NCBI RefSeq assembly: GCF_019649055.1
Contig: NW_026570487.1
Span: 1 to 64,000, forward strand
Source of the DNA: Paramacrobiotus metropolitanus
Taxonomy: Eukaryota; Tardigrada; Eutardigrada; Parachela; Macrobiotidae
Length of the DNA stretch: 64,000 nt
Reading direction: 5' to 3'
Shown: piece after piece, positions 32,164 to 44,134 of the stretch
How positions within the stretch are numbered: the first letter of the stretch is position 1
How the letters are laid out: each line of letters starts with the position of its first letter
The notes under the pieces: generated by a model
The model's input: only the letters and a program-made list of their open reading frames with translations
Told to the model about the DNA's origin: nothing
Database searches by the model: none
Translations under genes and position numbers: made by a program

Positions 32164-33278
32164 CTGTTCCTGGTCTCGCAGAAGCACGCAGAAGTGCGGT
32201 TTGTTTCACGACAAATATTGGACCCCTGCACTAATAGAGTTTGTCCTTTTGCAGCGCTTCTTGACACCATTTCCGTTGTTTTGTTTTGTGAAGTGTTTCC
32301 ATTATTTCTATATAATTTGATGCGGAAGTAGATATTACCCTTTGGTACACATTTTATCGGTTGCTAATTTTTTAATAATGCTCTTAAGCTCCGTGTGCAG
32401 CCTGTTAGTGTCAGCAGGACTCAAAGACATATAATTAAAGGGATAGTGTTCGCATTAATCCTAGGTTAGTAAAAAAATTATGAAAAGGAATTGTGAAATC
32501 GATGTCGCTTTATATACCTCAATTTCATTCAACACTATACTTTTAACGCTGACACGATCTGTTGCAAGTGTTGATCGCAGTCCTATGTAGTTGATATAAC
32601 CGCCAAAATGACTTTGTAAACGCAGTTTTCTTCCATCTAACAGCTAACTTCTGCCCTCCTAGTTTTGAAATTCCAGATCTACAGCTTATTCTGCGAAAAA
32701 TTAAATACCAGGTAATTACTCAGTAGCGGTTGGGAATTTTCGAGTTAGTGACAGCACTGTCAGGTACAGGTTAAAGCATTAAGTAAAGTTTAGGGCGATG
32801 ATGAAACATACTGCGTTTGTGTCTGTTACACTTTTCTTCGCACGATGCATTATGCTAGCGTGGTCAAAATTTAAAGATGGTCAAGCAAGTTTCGTTACTG
32901 TTATTCGTTTTGTTTGCAAAATGATTGCATAACCCTAGTATTTCGGTCATAAAGTTGACGCGCGTCGATTACCGTGTCAATTTTGCTTTGATGATTTTTA
33001 TATTACAATTATCGATGAATTTCTTATAAAAGACCACGATGAATTTCTTATAAAAGCTAAGCGTCAGTTTAAGGGAAAAGACCACTGAATAGCGTCTACA
33101 TGCAGAAAATAGCAGCGTTCGCAAGGAAAGTCGGCAGTGTAGCATACCGGAAAAGGATTACAATAAAAGCCATTGAAGTGAATCAAATAAGACAGAAACC
33201 AGTAAACTGAACAAATTTAATAAAATCCCCCGAGAGCAGTTCAAAGCGTCGCCAGACAAACTGAGGGAACGTGTCGAA
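32164..33278. other. Intergenic between convergent F-box genes
   Basis: No gene, repeat array or RNA gene recognised. Confidence 0.5.
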
Positions 33279-35185
33279 CTACAGGGATTCGAAATGTTCA
33301 GGCCCCAAACACAATCTGCCATCCGTCTTACTCGTCCACGTATGCAGATTAACGAGCAGATGCCGAGTAATGCGTGACAGCTTCGCCCACTGCAGATCTT
33401 CCAGCCCGCCGCCGTCCACGCTCCACTTCTTCCCGCGGTAATGCGAGGACGGACGCGGATCAGCCGACTGCGCCGCACAAAGCATCTGCAGGAGAACTTC
33501 CCAGGTCAAAGTTTCCCAAATTCATAAAAGAATGAATGGTGATTAGTACTGATTACTGCTGTTCACCTTGTAGACGGCCATCGTCGTTATGGGATCTTCA
33601 GTTGCAGAGGCTTTCAACCGCTGCTGGTCACTCTGTTGTTCCGGAAGTGCCGCCTCTAGTGCATCCCAAAATGCGCAGTCGAAACCATCGTCAAGTTGCA
33701 GTTGCGCGGTGGCGATGCTGATCTCGACATAAATCTTGAACTGAGCTTTGTTCCCAACATACCACCACGTGTTCGCCAGATCAACTTGGCAGTTCGTCAA
33801 ATGGATGGTGCTGCATGGTAGATCGCGGCATGCCGCAGTGAACTCCAGACTGCTGTCATCGGATCTCGTGTCCACTGGTGGACCAGGAAGAAACCAGTTG
33901 AGGCCAATTTCGTCATCGTCAAACGGCACTAAGCTGCGGCCTATCAGATTACCAAGGGCAACACCGCACAAATGAATGGCACGCAATCGGATTCCGGTTT
34001 GCTGGGCAGCCAAGAAACGGATCAGGTCGAATACTTCCTTCGCGTAGTGCATGCTCCACCAACCATTAACCCCGAGGTATGTTATGACGACGCGTTGCGT
34101 GCCGGGGCATAAGAATTTATACACAGTCGCCAAGCAGAGAAAATTATCCGATTCCCATGTGAAGTTGCTGCTGTTGCTTTCGTTGCAGATCACTATTGTG
34201 GAACGCAGTGCTGACGCATCCAGGATCCGGTCCCACGTGACGCACACGGCGCGCAGCTTCGTCTGCGCCACGGTGTCCAGGTTGGAAAAGACCTCTTGCC
34301 ACAATTCCGTCGGTAGGGCTAGCTGTCCCAAACCGCCATCGATGGGCGGAACCGCTTTGGCAGGGAAACCTTTGGCAATGCTGCGTACTTTCTCAATGAA
34401 CTCGTCAATGAGCCACTAAAAACCGTAGAATACATGAGAGCGATGTAGGGGAATTGAGGATAAAAGTCTTTCCATTACGAGTTTACACTGTACCGTAGAA
34501 AAAGTCCATACAACTACAAGCAGAATATTTGCCGTGGAAAAACCGACTTCCTTCTTACCGGGCCTCTGTCTTTATCCCCGATCTGGCAAATATATTCTAA
34601 ATGGCCATCCACTATGTCCACAACAAAAACTGGTGTAAAGAGAGACAGCTGACCATTCAGCCGCTTGATGAGCGCCTGCCTGGGCTTTGCCAGTGGAGAG
34701 CGAACAAAATTCTTCGCCCACTTCCACACTGCGCCTGATAAAGCTGCCGGGAGGGATTTCTTTGTTCTGTACGACGTTGCCGTGGACATCTTCAGCTAGG
34801 CGAAAGCGCTGTACGGGGACGATGTCGGTGTGGTGCACACCCATCTCCTGCCAATGAACAATGGCCGCTCCGCACAGAGGGTTGCGTTTTGCTGCCCAGT
34901 GGATTTCCCCCGGCATCCAAATCCATGGACCCACGGGCGTTTCTGGCATCAGAATCTCCCCCGAGATGACTATCCGTTCAGCGATATAAAACTGGCCCAG
35001 ATCGTATAAGGTCGGAGGACGCGGAAAAAGATGGAGCCGAACGGCGTAAGTTCACGTCGCCGATTTGGACAGAACAGATCAACAAAGAGGCCATCTTCTG
35101 CTATGTCCACTACGCGTCCGTAGCGCATCCGCTGATCAGTGCCCAGAACATTCACAGTGGTATCAAGCTTTTCGTAGAATCCCAT
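33279..35185 (-). pseudogene. F-box family member with frameshifted first exon
   Basis: Exon 1, 35,185-34,559, begins LDTTVNVLGTDQRMRYGRVVDIAEDGLFVDLFCPNRRRE. A one-base loss in the following FFPRP region moves the frame, and the original frame meets a stop at 34,970. The correct frame (PWIWMPGEI..., HHTDIVPVQRFR) runs to about 34,690, where a 4-bp duplication (CAGG) restores the starting frame for LIKRLNGQLSLFTPVFVVDIVDG. Exon 2, 34,415-33,567 (283 codons, acceptor TTTTTAG), is fully open with LPTELWQEVFSNLDTVAQTKLRAVCVTW. Last exon 33,485-33,279 has QSADPRPSSHYRGKKW and TAG. Exons 2 and 3 are intact, so a shorter F-box protein from an internal start remains possible. Tandem paralogue of the 23.6-25.5 kb copy. 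Confidence 0.8.
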
Positions 35186-36513
35186 AGTTGACGGGACTAT
35201 GCAAAAAATGCAAAGCGTAGTTCAGCTGGGGATGGACATAACGGACTACAGTGCACCAAAAAGTATTCGTACAGACCTGCAATGTAAAGTGACAAGCGAA
35301 ATGATTATGGAAAGCAAAAAGAAATTCTGATTTAAAAGAGAGGCATGCTATATGTGTGTCGTGAAATCTTTCTTCATCAGTGCACCAAAAAACAATCGTA
35401 CAGACCTGCAATAAACAAATGCGAGGCTAAATGACCACTTCGATGGATGCTACTACTATGGAGAAGCTGAATGACTACTTCAATGCAAAACGAACTCTAA
35501 TTCAAACAATCGCATGCAGCACGCTGTGAGTTTATCGTGTGTGATCACAATCGTGAATACTTCTTCATCGCTAGTCTGTAACGAAAGCTCACGGAACGGT
35601 TATCACGTGAGTTATCCTCTCTCTCGTTTCTCTCATCATTCATGCAGCCGTTTAACCGGATATAGTCGTAAATTCGGCTAATTTGTCAAAGTAATTTTGC
35701 TCACTGTTCGTTATTGTTTCCAGTTGCAAAATATGCTCCTTTTCAGTTTATTTAAATTTCTCTGTTCTGCTTTCATCTACTTGCGAGTGACCTGACTAGT
35801 GTACCAGATTGCTGCGGAGATTTCACCGGTTTTGGCAGATTTCAGGGGAAACCCACCGAGGTCTGCATTATACCGTACGTACAATTTGTACGTAGCACTG
35901 CAATTTGTTCGGTTCTACTGCGCGCACTCGGCGCTATTGTGCACGACTGATGTTTCCTGTTAATGAGTTTCGTCGCTGCTTCGTAGGGTCCCCGGTTCGT
36001 TAAGATGAGTTATATGTAACTGACCTTTGATCGTGTTAAAATTCGAATCTTTCCACATTAGACCTCAGTCAGAGCTTCAAGCATCAGCTACGTTTTTAAA
36101 ATTTATTAAAGCAGTATCAAAGCTTTCACCGACCACAGTCCACAGGAAATGCCAACACGATAGTGACGAAACCTTTCCTTGTAGAATGATTATATACATT
36201 TCTGAGTCTCTGGTGATATCATACTAATATGTATTTAGTCCGAACTTCAGAAGGTGTGTCGCCGTCCTGGAGCTGGTTAATTACTACCGCCAACTTTTGA
36301 TGCGGATACTAAATCTGCAGTTAATAGGGTATTATTGTTCAGTGATTATAGTAAGAATTGCTGAACCGCTCTTTACAACTTAAGTACTTACAAGTACAAC
36401 TGACCACTATTCAGTGCTATCGACTGGTCACGGAACAGAATCGTGTAAAGCCTAATAGGCTACCCGAAAATCCAGTTTACTGAACAAAAGGGACGGTAGC
36501 CATTAACCAGAAT
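35186..36513. other. 5' flank of the F-box copy and intergenic DNA
   Basis: About 35,200-35,680 resembles 25,530-25,800 upstream of the paralogue (shared AGAGGCATGCTATA, GTGTCGTGA.ATCTTTCTTCATC and TTTAACCGGATA blocks), so it is duplicated promoter-side sequence. The motif GTACAGACCTGCAAT occurs twice (near 35,270 and 35,400). Nothing was recognised from 35,700 to 36,450. Confidence 0.5.
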
Positions 36514-36779
36514 GGCCTAGACTCCAATTCTGACTCTGATTCTGACTACTCAAAGTCTGACTGTGACCGCTCAAAGTCTGACTCTGAAGGTTTCTTAGGT
36601 TTCTTAATAGGTTTCTTAGGTTTCTTAGGTTTTTTAGTTTTCTTAGGTTTCTTAGGTTTCTTAAATTATTCTTTCGTTAGTCAGTCAGAGTCAGAGTTTA
36701 GACAGTCAGAGTCAGACTTTGAGTAGTCAGAGTCAGAGTTTGAGCGGTCAGAGTCTGAGTCAGAGCTTGAGCGCGGGCC
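36514..36779. mobile_element. 266-bp element: GTCAGAGTC arms, TTTCTTAGG core
   Basis: The left end GGCCTAGACTCCAATTCTGA is mirrored by the right end (GGCCCGCGCTCAAGCTCTGA). Both arms are arrays of CTGACTC/AGTCAGAG units: left about 36,525-36,590, right about 36,680-36,765. The centre (36,588-36,665) is TTTCTTAGG repeated. It lies exactly where the homology between the two serpin 5' flanks begins (36,780). It has no coding capacity. Confidence 0.6.
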
Positions 36780-38103
36780 ATTTTGAAGCAGTAAAAGTTT
36801 TTCGATATGTGATATTAAAGACTCTTGAAACTGATCTTTTGCTTAATTCACGGTACTGCTTCATTCCAGAACGAGAATCAGGCAAATAGATGGATAATAG
36901 GTACCGTTTAGACTTTTGTGTGACTGCCTATAATAGCTTATGTGGGCAGCGATCGTGCGGAGGAAATTCGCTGTGGTCTCCGATCTGTGCGGAGTTCGCC
37001 GTTCTCATGGGTTATGTTGGTGCAAAAGGAGAGACTCGCCCACAAATGGCGGATTTACTGGGATTAGGCAAAGACTACACTGTGGACGATTTTTGTGCTT
37101 TGCTGACCGAGATGAAAAGGAATGCGGATCAAAACCAAGCGCCCCCGAATTGTATTTTTCCAGATTTTCTTAATGATTTACTTCTATCAATAATTTACTT
37201 CTGTTCGTATTTTGAGAACCTTTCATGCTTTTACAGCTCCTGTTCAAAACTGCAGACTACTCCTAACCACAGCAGAATTTATTGAAGAAGATTATCCTCC
37301 CAACGCCGATTACACCGACACTCTCCGCACATTATTTAACACCGTATGCCAACCTGTTCGCTTCCGCACCGCACCCTCTGAAGCTGTTCAACGCATCAAT
37401 GAATTTGTGGAGAATCACACATCCGGAACTATTCGCGATACACTGGCTCTTTCCGACATAGACAAAGATACCGCATTCATACTGATTAGTTCGGTGTACT
37501 TTGAAGCGGAATGAGATCATCGATTTTTTGAGGAGCACACGGTGAAGAAACCTTTCACCCTGACCGATGGCGGCCAGGTGATGGTGGATACCATGCATGT
37601 GTTGACGCGGTGTGGGTATTACGAGAGTAAGGAACTGGGAGGAGCGCGCTTTCTGCAGTTGTGGTACGGTGACGAACACTCCAGCGCGTGTTTCATTCTC
37701 CCGGGAAAGAATGCCTTTTCAGCCACGTGGACACCTGGTTCAGCGCTGTCGGACCTGCAGAGAGCCTTGACGCCCTCATTGTTGCAAAGAGCTCTGGATT
37801 CTCTCCAGCCAATCTCTTACGGAACCATACAATTACCAAAGTTTTGCATTGAACACAACATCGACCTGGATAGCACACTGCAGAATCTGGGTATGCGGTC
37901 AGCTTTTTCGGAAAGAGCGGACTTCTCCGGGATATCGTCGCGTTCCCTCTGCATTGACAAGATTAAACAGAAGGTGTATATCGGTAAGCAGAAATCGGCA
38001 AACGAGAACTTTCCCCAGCCCTGTAAAATCATTGCGATTCCAGCTTGGTCGGTAAGCTCACAACGCCCGCCCCAATGGCGCCGTTGCATAAGTTCGAACT
38101 CGT

Positions 38104-38112
38104 CATTTTTAT
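38104..38112. repeat. Left target-site duplication CATTTTTAT
   Basis: The 9-bp CATTTTTAT occurs once in the empty site of serpin copy 1 (minus strand, about 26,974-26,982). Here it is followed at once by element sequence. The second copy is at 51,335-51,343. Confidence 0.85.
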
Positions 38113-38120
38113 CGCGTCCG

Positions 38121-38260
38121 ATCACTTCGGCCGCGCTACATTTCGGCCGCACAGGTTCACTTCGGCCAGCGTTCATTTCGGCCGTGGCTCACTTCGGCCA
38201 ACACTCAATTCGGCCAACGCTCATTTCGGCAACTGGATGTTTCGACCATCACAGGTTTTC
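38121..38260. repeat. Left subterminal array of TTCGGCC
   Basis: Six perfect TTCGGCC and two imperfect copies, about 16-19 bp apart, usually occur as CA(C/T)TTCGGCC. Confidence 0.85.
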
Positions 38261-38261
38261 T

Positions 38262-38500
38262 TGGGTTTCCAACGTTTTCTAGGTTTTCCTATGTTTCCTT
38301 ATGTTTTCTTAGGTTATTTAGGTTTGTTAGGGTTTCTTAGGTTTCTTAGGTTTATTTAGGTTTTTTGAGTTTCTTTCCTTTAGGTTTTTTGAGTTCTTTC
38401 CTTTCTTAGGTTTTCTTAGGTTTCTTAGGTCGTCTTAGGTTTTCTTAGATTTTCTTTTGTTTTCATAGGTATTCTCAGGTTATCCTTACTTAGGTGATTC
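38262..38500. repeat. Degenerate TTTCTTAGG array
   Basis: Repeated TTTCTTAGG/TTTTCTTAGGT units lie just inside the left terminal repeat. The same sequence, often inverted as CCTAAGAAA, occurs at 17.3, 36.6, 55.5-55.8 and 57.2-57.6 kb. Confidence 0.8.
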
Positions 38501-41115
38501 AGGATACGAAGGTTTTTTCTAATTTTTATGTTTACCCAAGTGTCGTACCGTGAAGTTTTCAGTACCCTCCCGTGACGACAGACTTCGTGAGATTCTGTCA
38601 TCCGCCTTATAGAGAGTGAGCATGAGTTGGGACAAAACTTAACGTATGTATGGTAATATGAGCAATGGTGTGCGAAGTTAAGTGGTAATTAACCAGTTTG
38701 TGGGCTGTAAGCATTGGGCTTGCAAGCATGGAGGGTAAGTGCGTGTAACTTCATGTGTGTACTTCAGCTGAAAAACAATAAATAATAATTGGAAATAACT
38801 TTCCAATTTTCCTGCTCCAGTTAATGGCTCACTTCTTAATTATCCAATGTCCATTTGGTTAATCAGCTAACTACAGTAATTAAAAATCTCACCGCGATAA
38901 AGCTTTCCGCAATATCATCCAGTCCGTTACTGATCCGACCGAGAAATAATCTCCTTGAAAACTGCAAAATCCTTGTACCGGCGGTCCACAATATGCATAA
39001 ATTAACCATTACAAATGCGTCTAATTTCGGTTCAGAAGTTCTGCGTCCTTTTTCTACTGGCTGAATTTCTTGTTATGCTCCAACGGAAATCTGTGAGATC
39101 AGTGGGATCAGTGGGATCTCGTTACTTTTGTTAGCATTTATAAGTGTTCTCATTTGAACGATTACGAAACAGATGCGCTATTTAACGAAATAAGTCCCGT
39201 ATAATTATAGGAATTCTGATCTCTTGTCAGTTCGGATCGGCAATACGGTATTGCCGATCCGACTGAGAAAAGATCAATTCCTCGATGACGCCTGATATTG
39301 TTCCCATCGCAATCTCATATGGGAGATTCCGGTGGACACTCCGCGTTTGTAGTTTTGTTGCTGTTGACTATTTGTTAATTGTTTCCGAACTCAACATTTT
39401 CCGCGAAATGATTCACTTGGTCCCCGTCTGCCAAGTTCAGATTAGCAGCTTGCCGGGGTGGCATTCACATAAAACCGCAGAAGCGCCCATAGATCGCCCG
39501 CGCGCGCAGGGAATTGGATACCAGATGCGCTCGATCGGCAGTGGTCAAATCGCTGCCTTGCGCGAGCAAGATCAAAACCTGGGAGTTTTGTTACATAGTT
39601 TTGTTACATAGTTTGACATATATTATTTTAAGATTGAGATTGATTCTGATGAAGAAAACAATTCTGCATCAAGCAATTAGCAGAACTGCAATTATTAAAG
39701 AAAATTCCGCGAATTTTCTCAGACAGTTAAAGAAGAAAATTTGATAAATATGAAACAAACTAAACCAACTTTGACAAATACTATAACTTGAATTACCTAA
39801 TTAAATTCCAAGTACTCTTTACTGCTGGTGTCGAGAACTTTAAAGATGCGTGTCGAGTTTTCGTTTTTTACAGTGTTTGGTCAACGTATCGTTTTGTGGC
39901 TTTAAGACTTTCATGCAAATAGTTAAACTTTAAGTTGTCGAAAAAATTTGCAGAATTATGCCGAATTCGTTCTTGGTGTTACTACTGACAACCTGTGCAT
40001 TGTTTGATTCGAGTTTCCTTCTGTAAATCGTATTGCATTTCCAATAAATTAATGAATCTTGCGAATGCATAAATGCACAATTTCAACGCATACATGCTAA
40101 ATCATTTCGTGATTTCTCTGCTTGCGCCATGCATTACGCACAATTTAATTTTGCTTAGATACTTGCGGTTGCAAACTGCAGTGTATTATCCTGCGACGTC
40201 CAATACCTAAAACGAACCAAACATTTGCTTATCAGAAATTTGATTTTGAGATTTCGACGGGTGTAATTTAGCTTAGCTACAAATAAGGCTTTCTTGATCT
40301 ACGTAGTGCAGTCAACATAAATACCAAAGGGCAGCAATAACAAAATCTAGTAACGATATGCAAGTTGCGGGTGTGCGTACAACATATTACCGCGTGTATG
40401 CTGAACAGCAATTTTGACTGCAGTCCGTACATCAAGTGCTAGCGCCCTACCAACTCATTCAAGATGCTCGGTACAAGCAGTGCCGGATTTTATTGATTTC
40501 TTGTACATTGTTTGAATAATTTTATATAAGTGTGACAGGAAATCAATATAAAAATCTGAACAGATTTGAGGTTAGTTCAGAGATGAGTGGAAACTACAGG
40601 TTGCGTTTGAAATTAGAGGCAGACCGTTGGATGCTAAGCTGCAGTTGTATGTATGAATATTGTTTCGATAATTTCTTGCTTATTAGCTTATTTTATAAAT
40701 CGTATGCTATTTAACAACGTGATGGTATTACGATTTCTCACACAATCCAGTTTGCGGTTTTCTGCTTGCGCTTTTCTATATATTTTTGACTTTATTCAGA
40801 ATATGAAAATTTCCACTGTCATTGCACGTACCTGCCTTATATAACCCATAACTGTGCTAGCAATCTAGTGCACTACTGCTATTGCATATTGGTTATTATT
40901 ATAGATATAGATCAGATGTCTATTAGCAGCAGTGACCTTAAAGTTGCAAAAGCTACTGATAATTACGGAACTTGAAAATTAGGTATTTGAACGAATTATA
41001 AAACAAGAAAAAGGCCTGAGAGCAAATTCTCGGAAACTTAGAAAGATTGCTTACATATGTTTTTTTTTGCAAAAGAAACCACCTAGTTTCGAAAACACTA
41101 AATTTTTGGTTGCAC
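38501..41115. other. AT-rich interior of the 13-kb element
   Basis: I see no gene and no last exon of the following F-box gene. One notable feature is the perfect hairpin at 39,233-39,261. Confidence 0.5.
39218..39277. repeat. Perfect 14-bp hairpin with imperfect extension
   Basis: CGGATCGGCAATAC (39,233-39,246), a single G, then its exact inverse (39,248-39,261). The arms continue imperfectly to about 39,218 and 39,277 (GATCTCTTGTCAGT against ACTGAGAAAAGATC). Confidence 0.8.
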
Positions 41116-42801
41116 TTAATCGTTAAAGAGTTTAATTGCCGCAATCCACCCGCAAAGGCGATGAACCTGTTCATCGCTGGGATCAGAGAGTTTCTCCTTC
41201 AAATCGCGCCCAAGGTCACATGGCATTTTGGTTGTCCCTTTATGGATTAGGCCAAGCAATTCAAGCAGTCGTGGATCAAGAACGAAAGATATCTCGCCGT
41301 CCAAAATGGCAGTACATTTATTCCAGTAAATGTCCTTGCACGGCAAAATAGCGCACGCAGATTTTAAATCTGCAACACGAATATCTCCTACATTCTCCAA
41401 AGGTGGCGTGGAAATCAGATATCCATTTTCGTCGAAAGAAAACCCGCTTTGGTGTATAAAACGGCATTCCACACCAAAAAAACGGATATTTTTCAGTCTG
41501 AGTTCTTCTTCTTGTAACATAGCGCAGCAGCAAACTGCTTCAAACGCTTGCAACAAACTGCTACCAGTCATCCAACCACCTGGATCCGTAACAATAACTT
41601 CTTGGGTTGAGGGTGAAAAGCAGTAGAATAAAGGTGCGAACAGGAAGTAGATACGAAGGGATTCCATCCTTTCGGCCTCAGCCATTGTGTATAGTTTGAT
41701 AAACCGTGTTATCAAAGGAGAAGTAAGGATTGTGTTCCATTTGAATCACACTGCACGCAGTTTTGCCTGGACAATTGTTGGCAAATGCGACAATATCTCT
41801 AGAAGCAGATCAGAAGCAATAGTGGATATTCCGTTGGATAAACAGATTGCTCCTGATGATTCTGTTTTCAGGATCGCTTGTCTTCGAGCGTGATCCAGGA
41901 GGTTTTTAGAAAATAAGTTGAAAATTTCCTGGAAATATTTAACACATTCACACATTCATGCAAGAAGGAGTAAGACACACTCTTTTCAAAATGGAAGAGA
42001 AGAAGTTTCGTGAAACGTGTCAACACATTCAAGCGAGCAAGAAAAAAATACTTGTATAATAAATAGCGTGTATGCAGCTAACTAAACACTGCCTGCAGAA
42101 ACTGCTGCCGAGCAGCACGTGTTTACCTGTTCAATCCACATATCCTGAAGGTACGAGTTCGTGTTTTTGAAACTGCGTTGAAGGTAAATCATGCACCCAT
42201 TCCTAATTTCAATGCCCGCAACGCCCGTGCTAGGTAAAGGATGGATGGTACGGTTGAATGCAGGGATAGCATCTGTGAAATACGAAGAACAGCCACCAGG
42301 CAATAAAGAAGCTCTCTTTTTAAAAGTTCCTTCCTTAACGGGATTTTGCTTCGCAGTTCTCTGGGGGTTACCGTTGTCGAAAGTAGTAGCATCAAGGTCT
42401 TGCTTCCAGCGGACGTGCGTCAAGGGCACAAGTTTCACGTTTTCCTCATTTTCTCCGCAGTATATGGCTACTAAATTGTAACTGTGGTGTTCGAAGCCGC
42501 GAGATAAATTGAACAGCTTGGCGGGACTCCATTTCAACGGGCCAGACATACTGTCGCGCACCAGTATCTCAACTGGCGGAAGTTCCTCTGATGCCGCGTA
42601 TCTCATGGCGAGGTCAACTCCATCCAGATATTTTTCGTTCAAAAAAATTCGGTTGAAATGTATAAGTTCTTGCCGGCGCCCATCACAAAAAAAGTCGATT
42701 AACAACCCGTCACGTGCGACATCCACTACGCGGCCATGGAAAACGCGACCGTCAGAATCCAAAACATTCACACTGTTCCAGTTGTATGATAGAGACTCCA
42801 T
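41116..42801 (-). pseudogene. F-box family member inside the 13-kb element, last exon missing
   Basis: Exon 1, 42,801-42,127 (225 codons, donor GTAAAC), is open and well conserved: SVNVLDSDGRVFHGRVVDVARDGLLIDFFCDGRRQELIHFNRIF, starting at MESLSYNW. Exon 2, 41,928-41,116 (acceptor TTTCCAG), carries an F-box of the form DLLLEILSHLPTIVQAKLRAV. TGA at 41,748-41,746 stands where relatives have Cys (LRAVC..W), then the frame stays open for 199 codons to a TAA. The family's last exon was not found within 1 kb downstream. Apart from the TGA both exons are uninterrupted. The gene is diverged from its neighbours outside the element. It could be captured cargo or a nested older insertion. Confidence 0.75.
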
Positions 42802-43534
42802 TTCTGTACCTGCATGAAAAACCAAAAAGCGAACCGGAGAGATTTTTCTTGAATAAACTTTATCAAGTCGCAAAGCGGGTTACAGTAGAAATTTAAATGG
42901 GGAAATTAAAATCAAGAACACATGGCGAGCCGTTGCGGTGCAGCAGATCGTATTACTTTGAAATTTTCACTTTGAATTTAAGTAAGCCTTTTTACCTTTT
43001 TTCTGCAAATTAACGCCAAATATTATTGTTATACCTGCTTTGCAGACGTATTGATAATGTTTTGCAACTGACATTCCAACGAAACGCTAATTCTTCTCAC
43101 GTATTGAAATTTATTTGCAGTTCCAACAACGAATACATTAAGGTCTCTTACTGAATCTTTTTTTTGCAGGAATCCAAGCGATGCTCCGAAGTTCTTGATC
43201 ACTTACCACAAAAAAGTATTTTAAAAAACTATATTCAACACTGTTAAATCAACGTGAGAGAAAACAACAGAAGTGTGGAATGTTTGCAAATTCCAAACCA
43301 ATGACAAAATGTTTTACGCCGCTCTGACAGACTGAAGTGTTGCACACGAAACTAAAATGCGTCACGATTTCTGAGCAGGCAGTTTTTGTACGGTGTGATA
43401 TATGAACTGAACTGATTTCACTTTTGCTCGAGTCCTCTAAACAGAAAACGTCGCGCTTCTGATTTCGAGGCTAACACATTTTTCGTTCTCGAAAAAACGA
43501 CTCGACGTTGAAACCCCTCACGTTCGACGTTTAA
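42802..43534. other. 5' flank of the F-box copy
   Basis: No gene recognised; presumed promoter side of the minus-strand F-box gene. Confidence 0.4.
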
Positions 43535-43698
43535 AGCCTCCCAGCCTCCCGGCCTCCCGGCCTCCCGGCCTCCCGGCCTCCCGGCCTCCCAGCCTCCCGG
43601 CCTCCCGGCCTCCCAGCCTCCCGGCCTCCCGGCCTCCCGGCCTCCCAGCCTCCCAGCCTCCCAGCCTCCCAGACTCCCAGCCTCCCAGTCTCCCGGCC
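43535..43698. repeat. 8-bp minisatellite (GCCTCCCG/A)
   Basis: About 20 tandem 8-bp units of GCCTCCC(G/A). The minus strand is very G-rich (GGGAGGCC), a pattern able to form G-quadruplexes. ORFs through it (Gly/Arg/Glu repeats) are artefacts of the repeat. Confidence 0.9.
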
Positions 43699-44134
43699 TT
43701 CGCCCCGATAGCGCGCCGAATTAAGCGAGCGCGCGAGCCTCGCCCGGATGTTAAGTAGGCCTGGAACTGCTCGTGGGTTAACGAGTCCAGTTCCGACGGG
43801 TCCGAGCTAAGACGCTGTTGTCTGAACAAGAACAAATTAGAATTTCATAAACACCAAATTAGAATTTCATAAACAGTTTTGCCACACAGTTGTTTACTGT
43901 AAAGCTGTACAGGTCATCGGTCACTTCTGGTTAACACAACATAACTATTGTGCTGTATAGTGACTATACAGTAAAAACAGACATGCATAAATATAAACGT
44001 TCACATAAATATGTGTATATATGTAAATTTATGTAAATAAATAAATGTATATCTATGATGTATCATAAATAAATGTACACATAAGTTTTAGTGTACACTC
44101 TATATTTATATACGTACACAGATGTACGTTACGT

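Noticed and set aside
38113-38260. Regularly spaced TTCGGCC copies looking like a small CRISPR array
   Set aside because: Units are only 7-10 bp, the spacers are shorter than CRISPR spacers, the array is mirrored at 51.2-51.3 kb and the DNA is eukaryotic. It is a transposon subterminal array.
39218-39277. Pre-microRNA
   Set aside because: The stem is perfect with a one-base loop and has no terminal loop of usual size. A palindrome is the simpler description.
27064-41748. Nuclear genetic-code change (TGA read as Trp or Cys)
   Set aside because: TGA is used as the natural stop in several family last exons (for example 12,124-12,126 and 54,429-54,431), and the internal TGAs fall at both Trp and Cys positions, so no single reassignment fits.
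43518-43835. Gly/Arg/Glu-rich minus ORF
   Set aside because: It is a translation of the 8-bp GCCTCCCG array.
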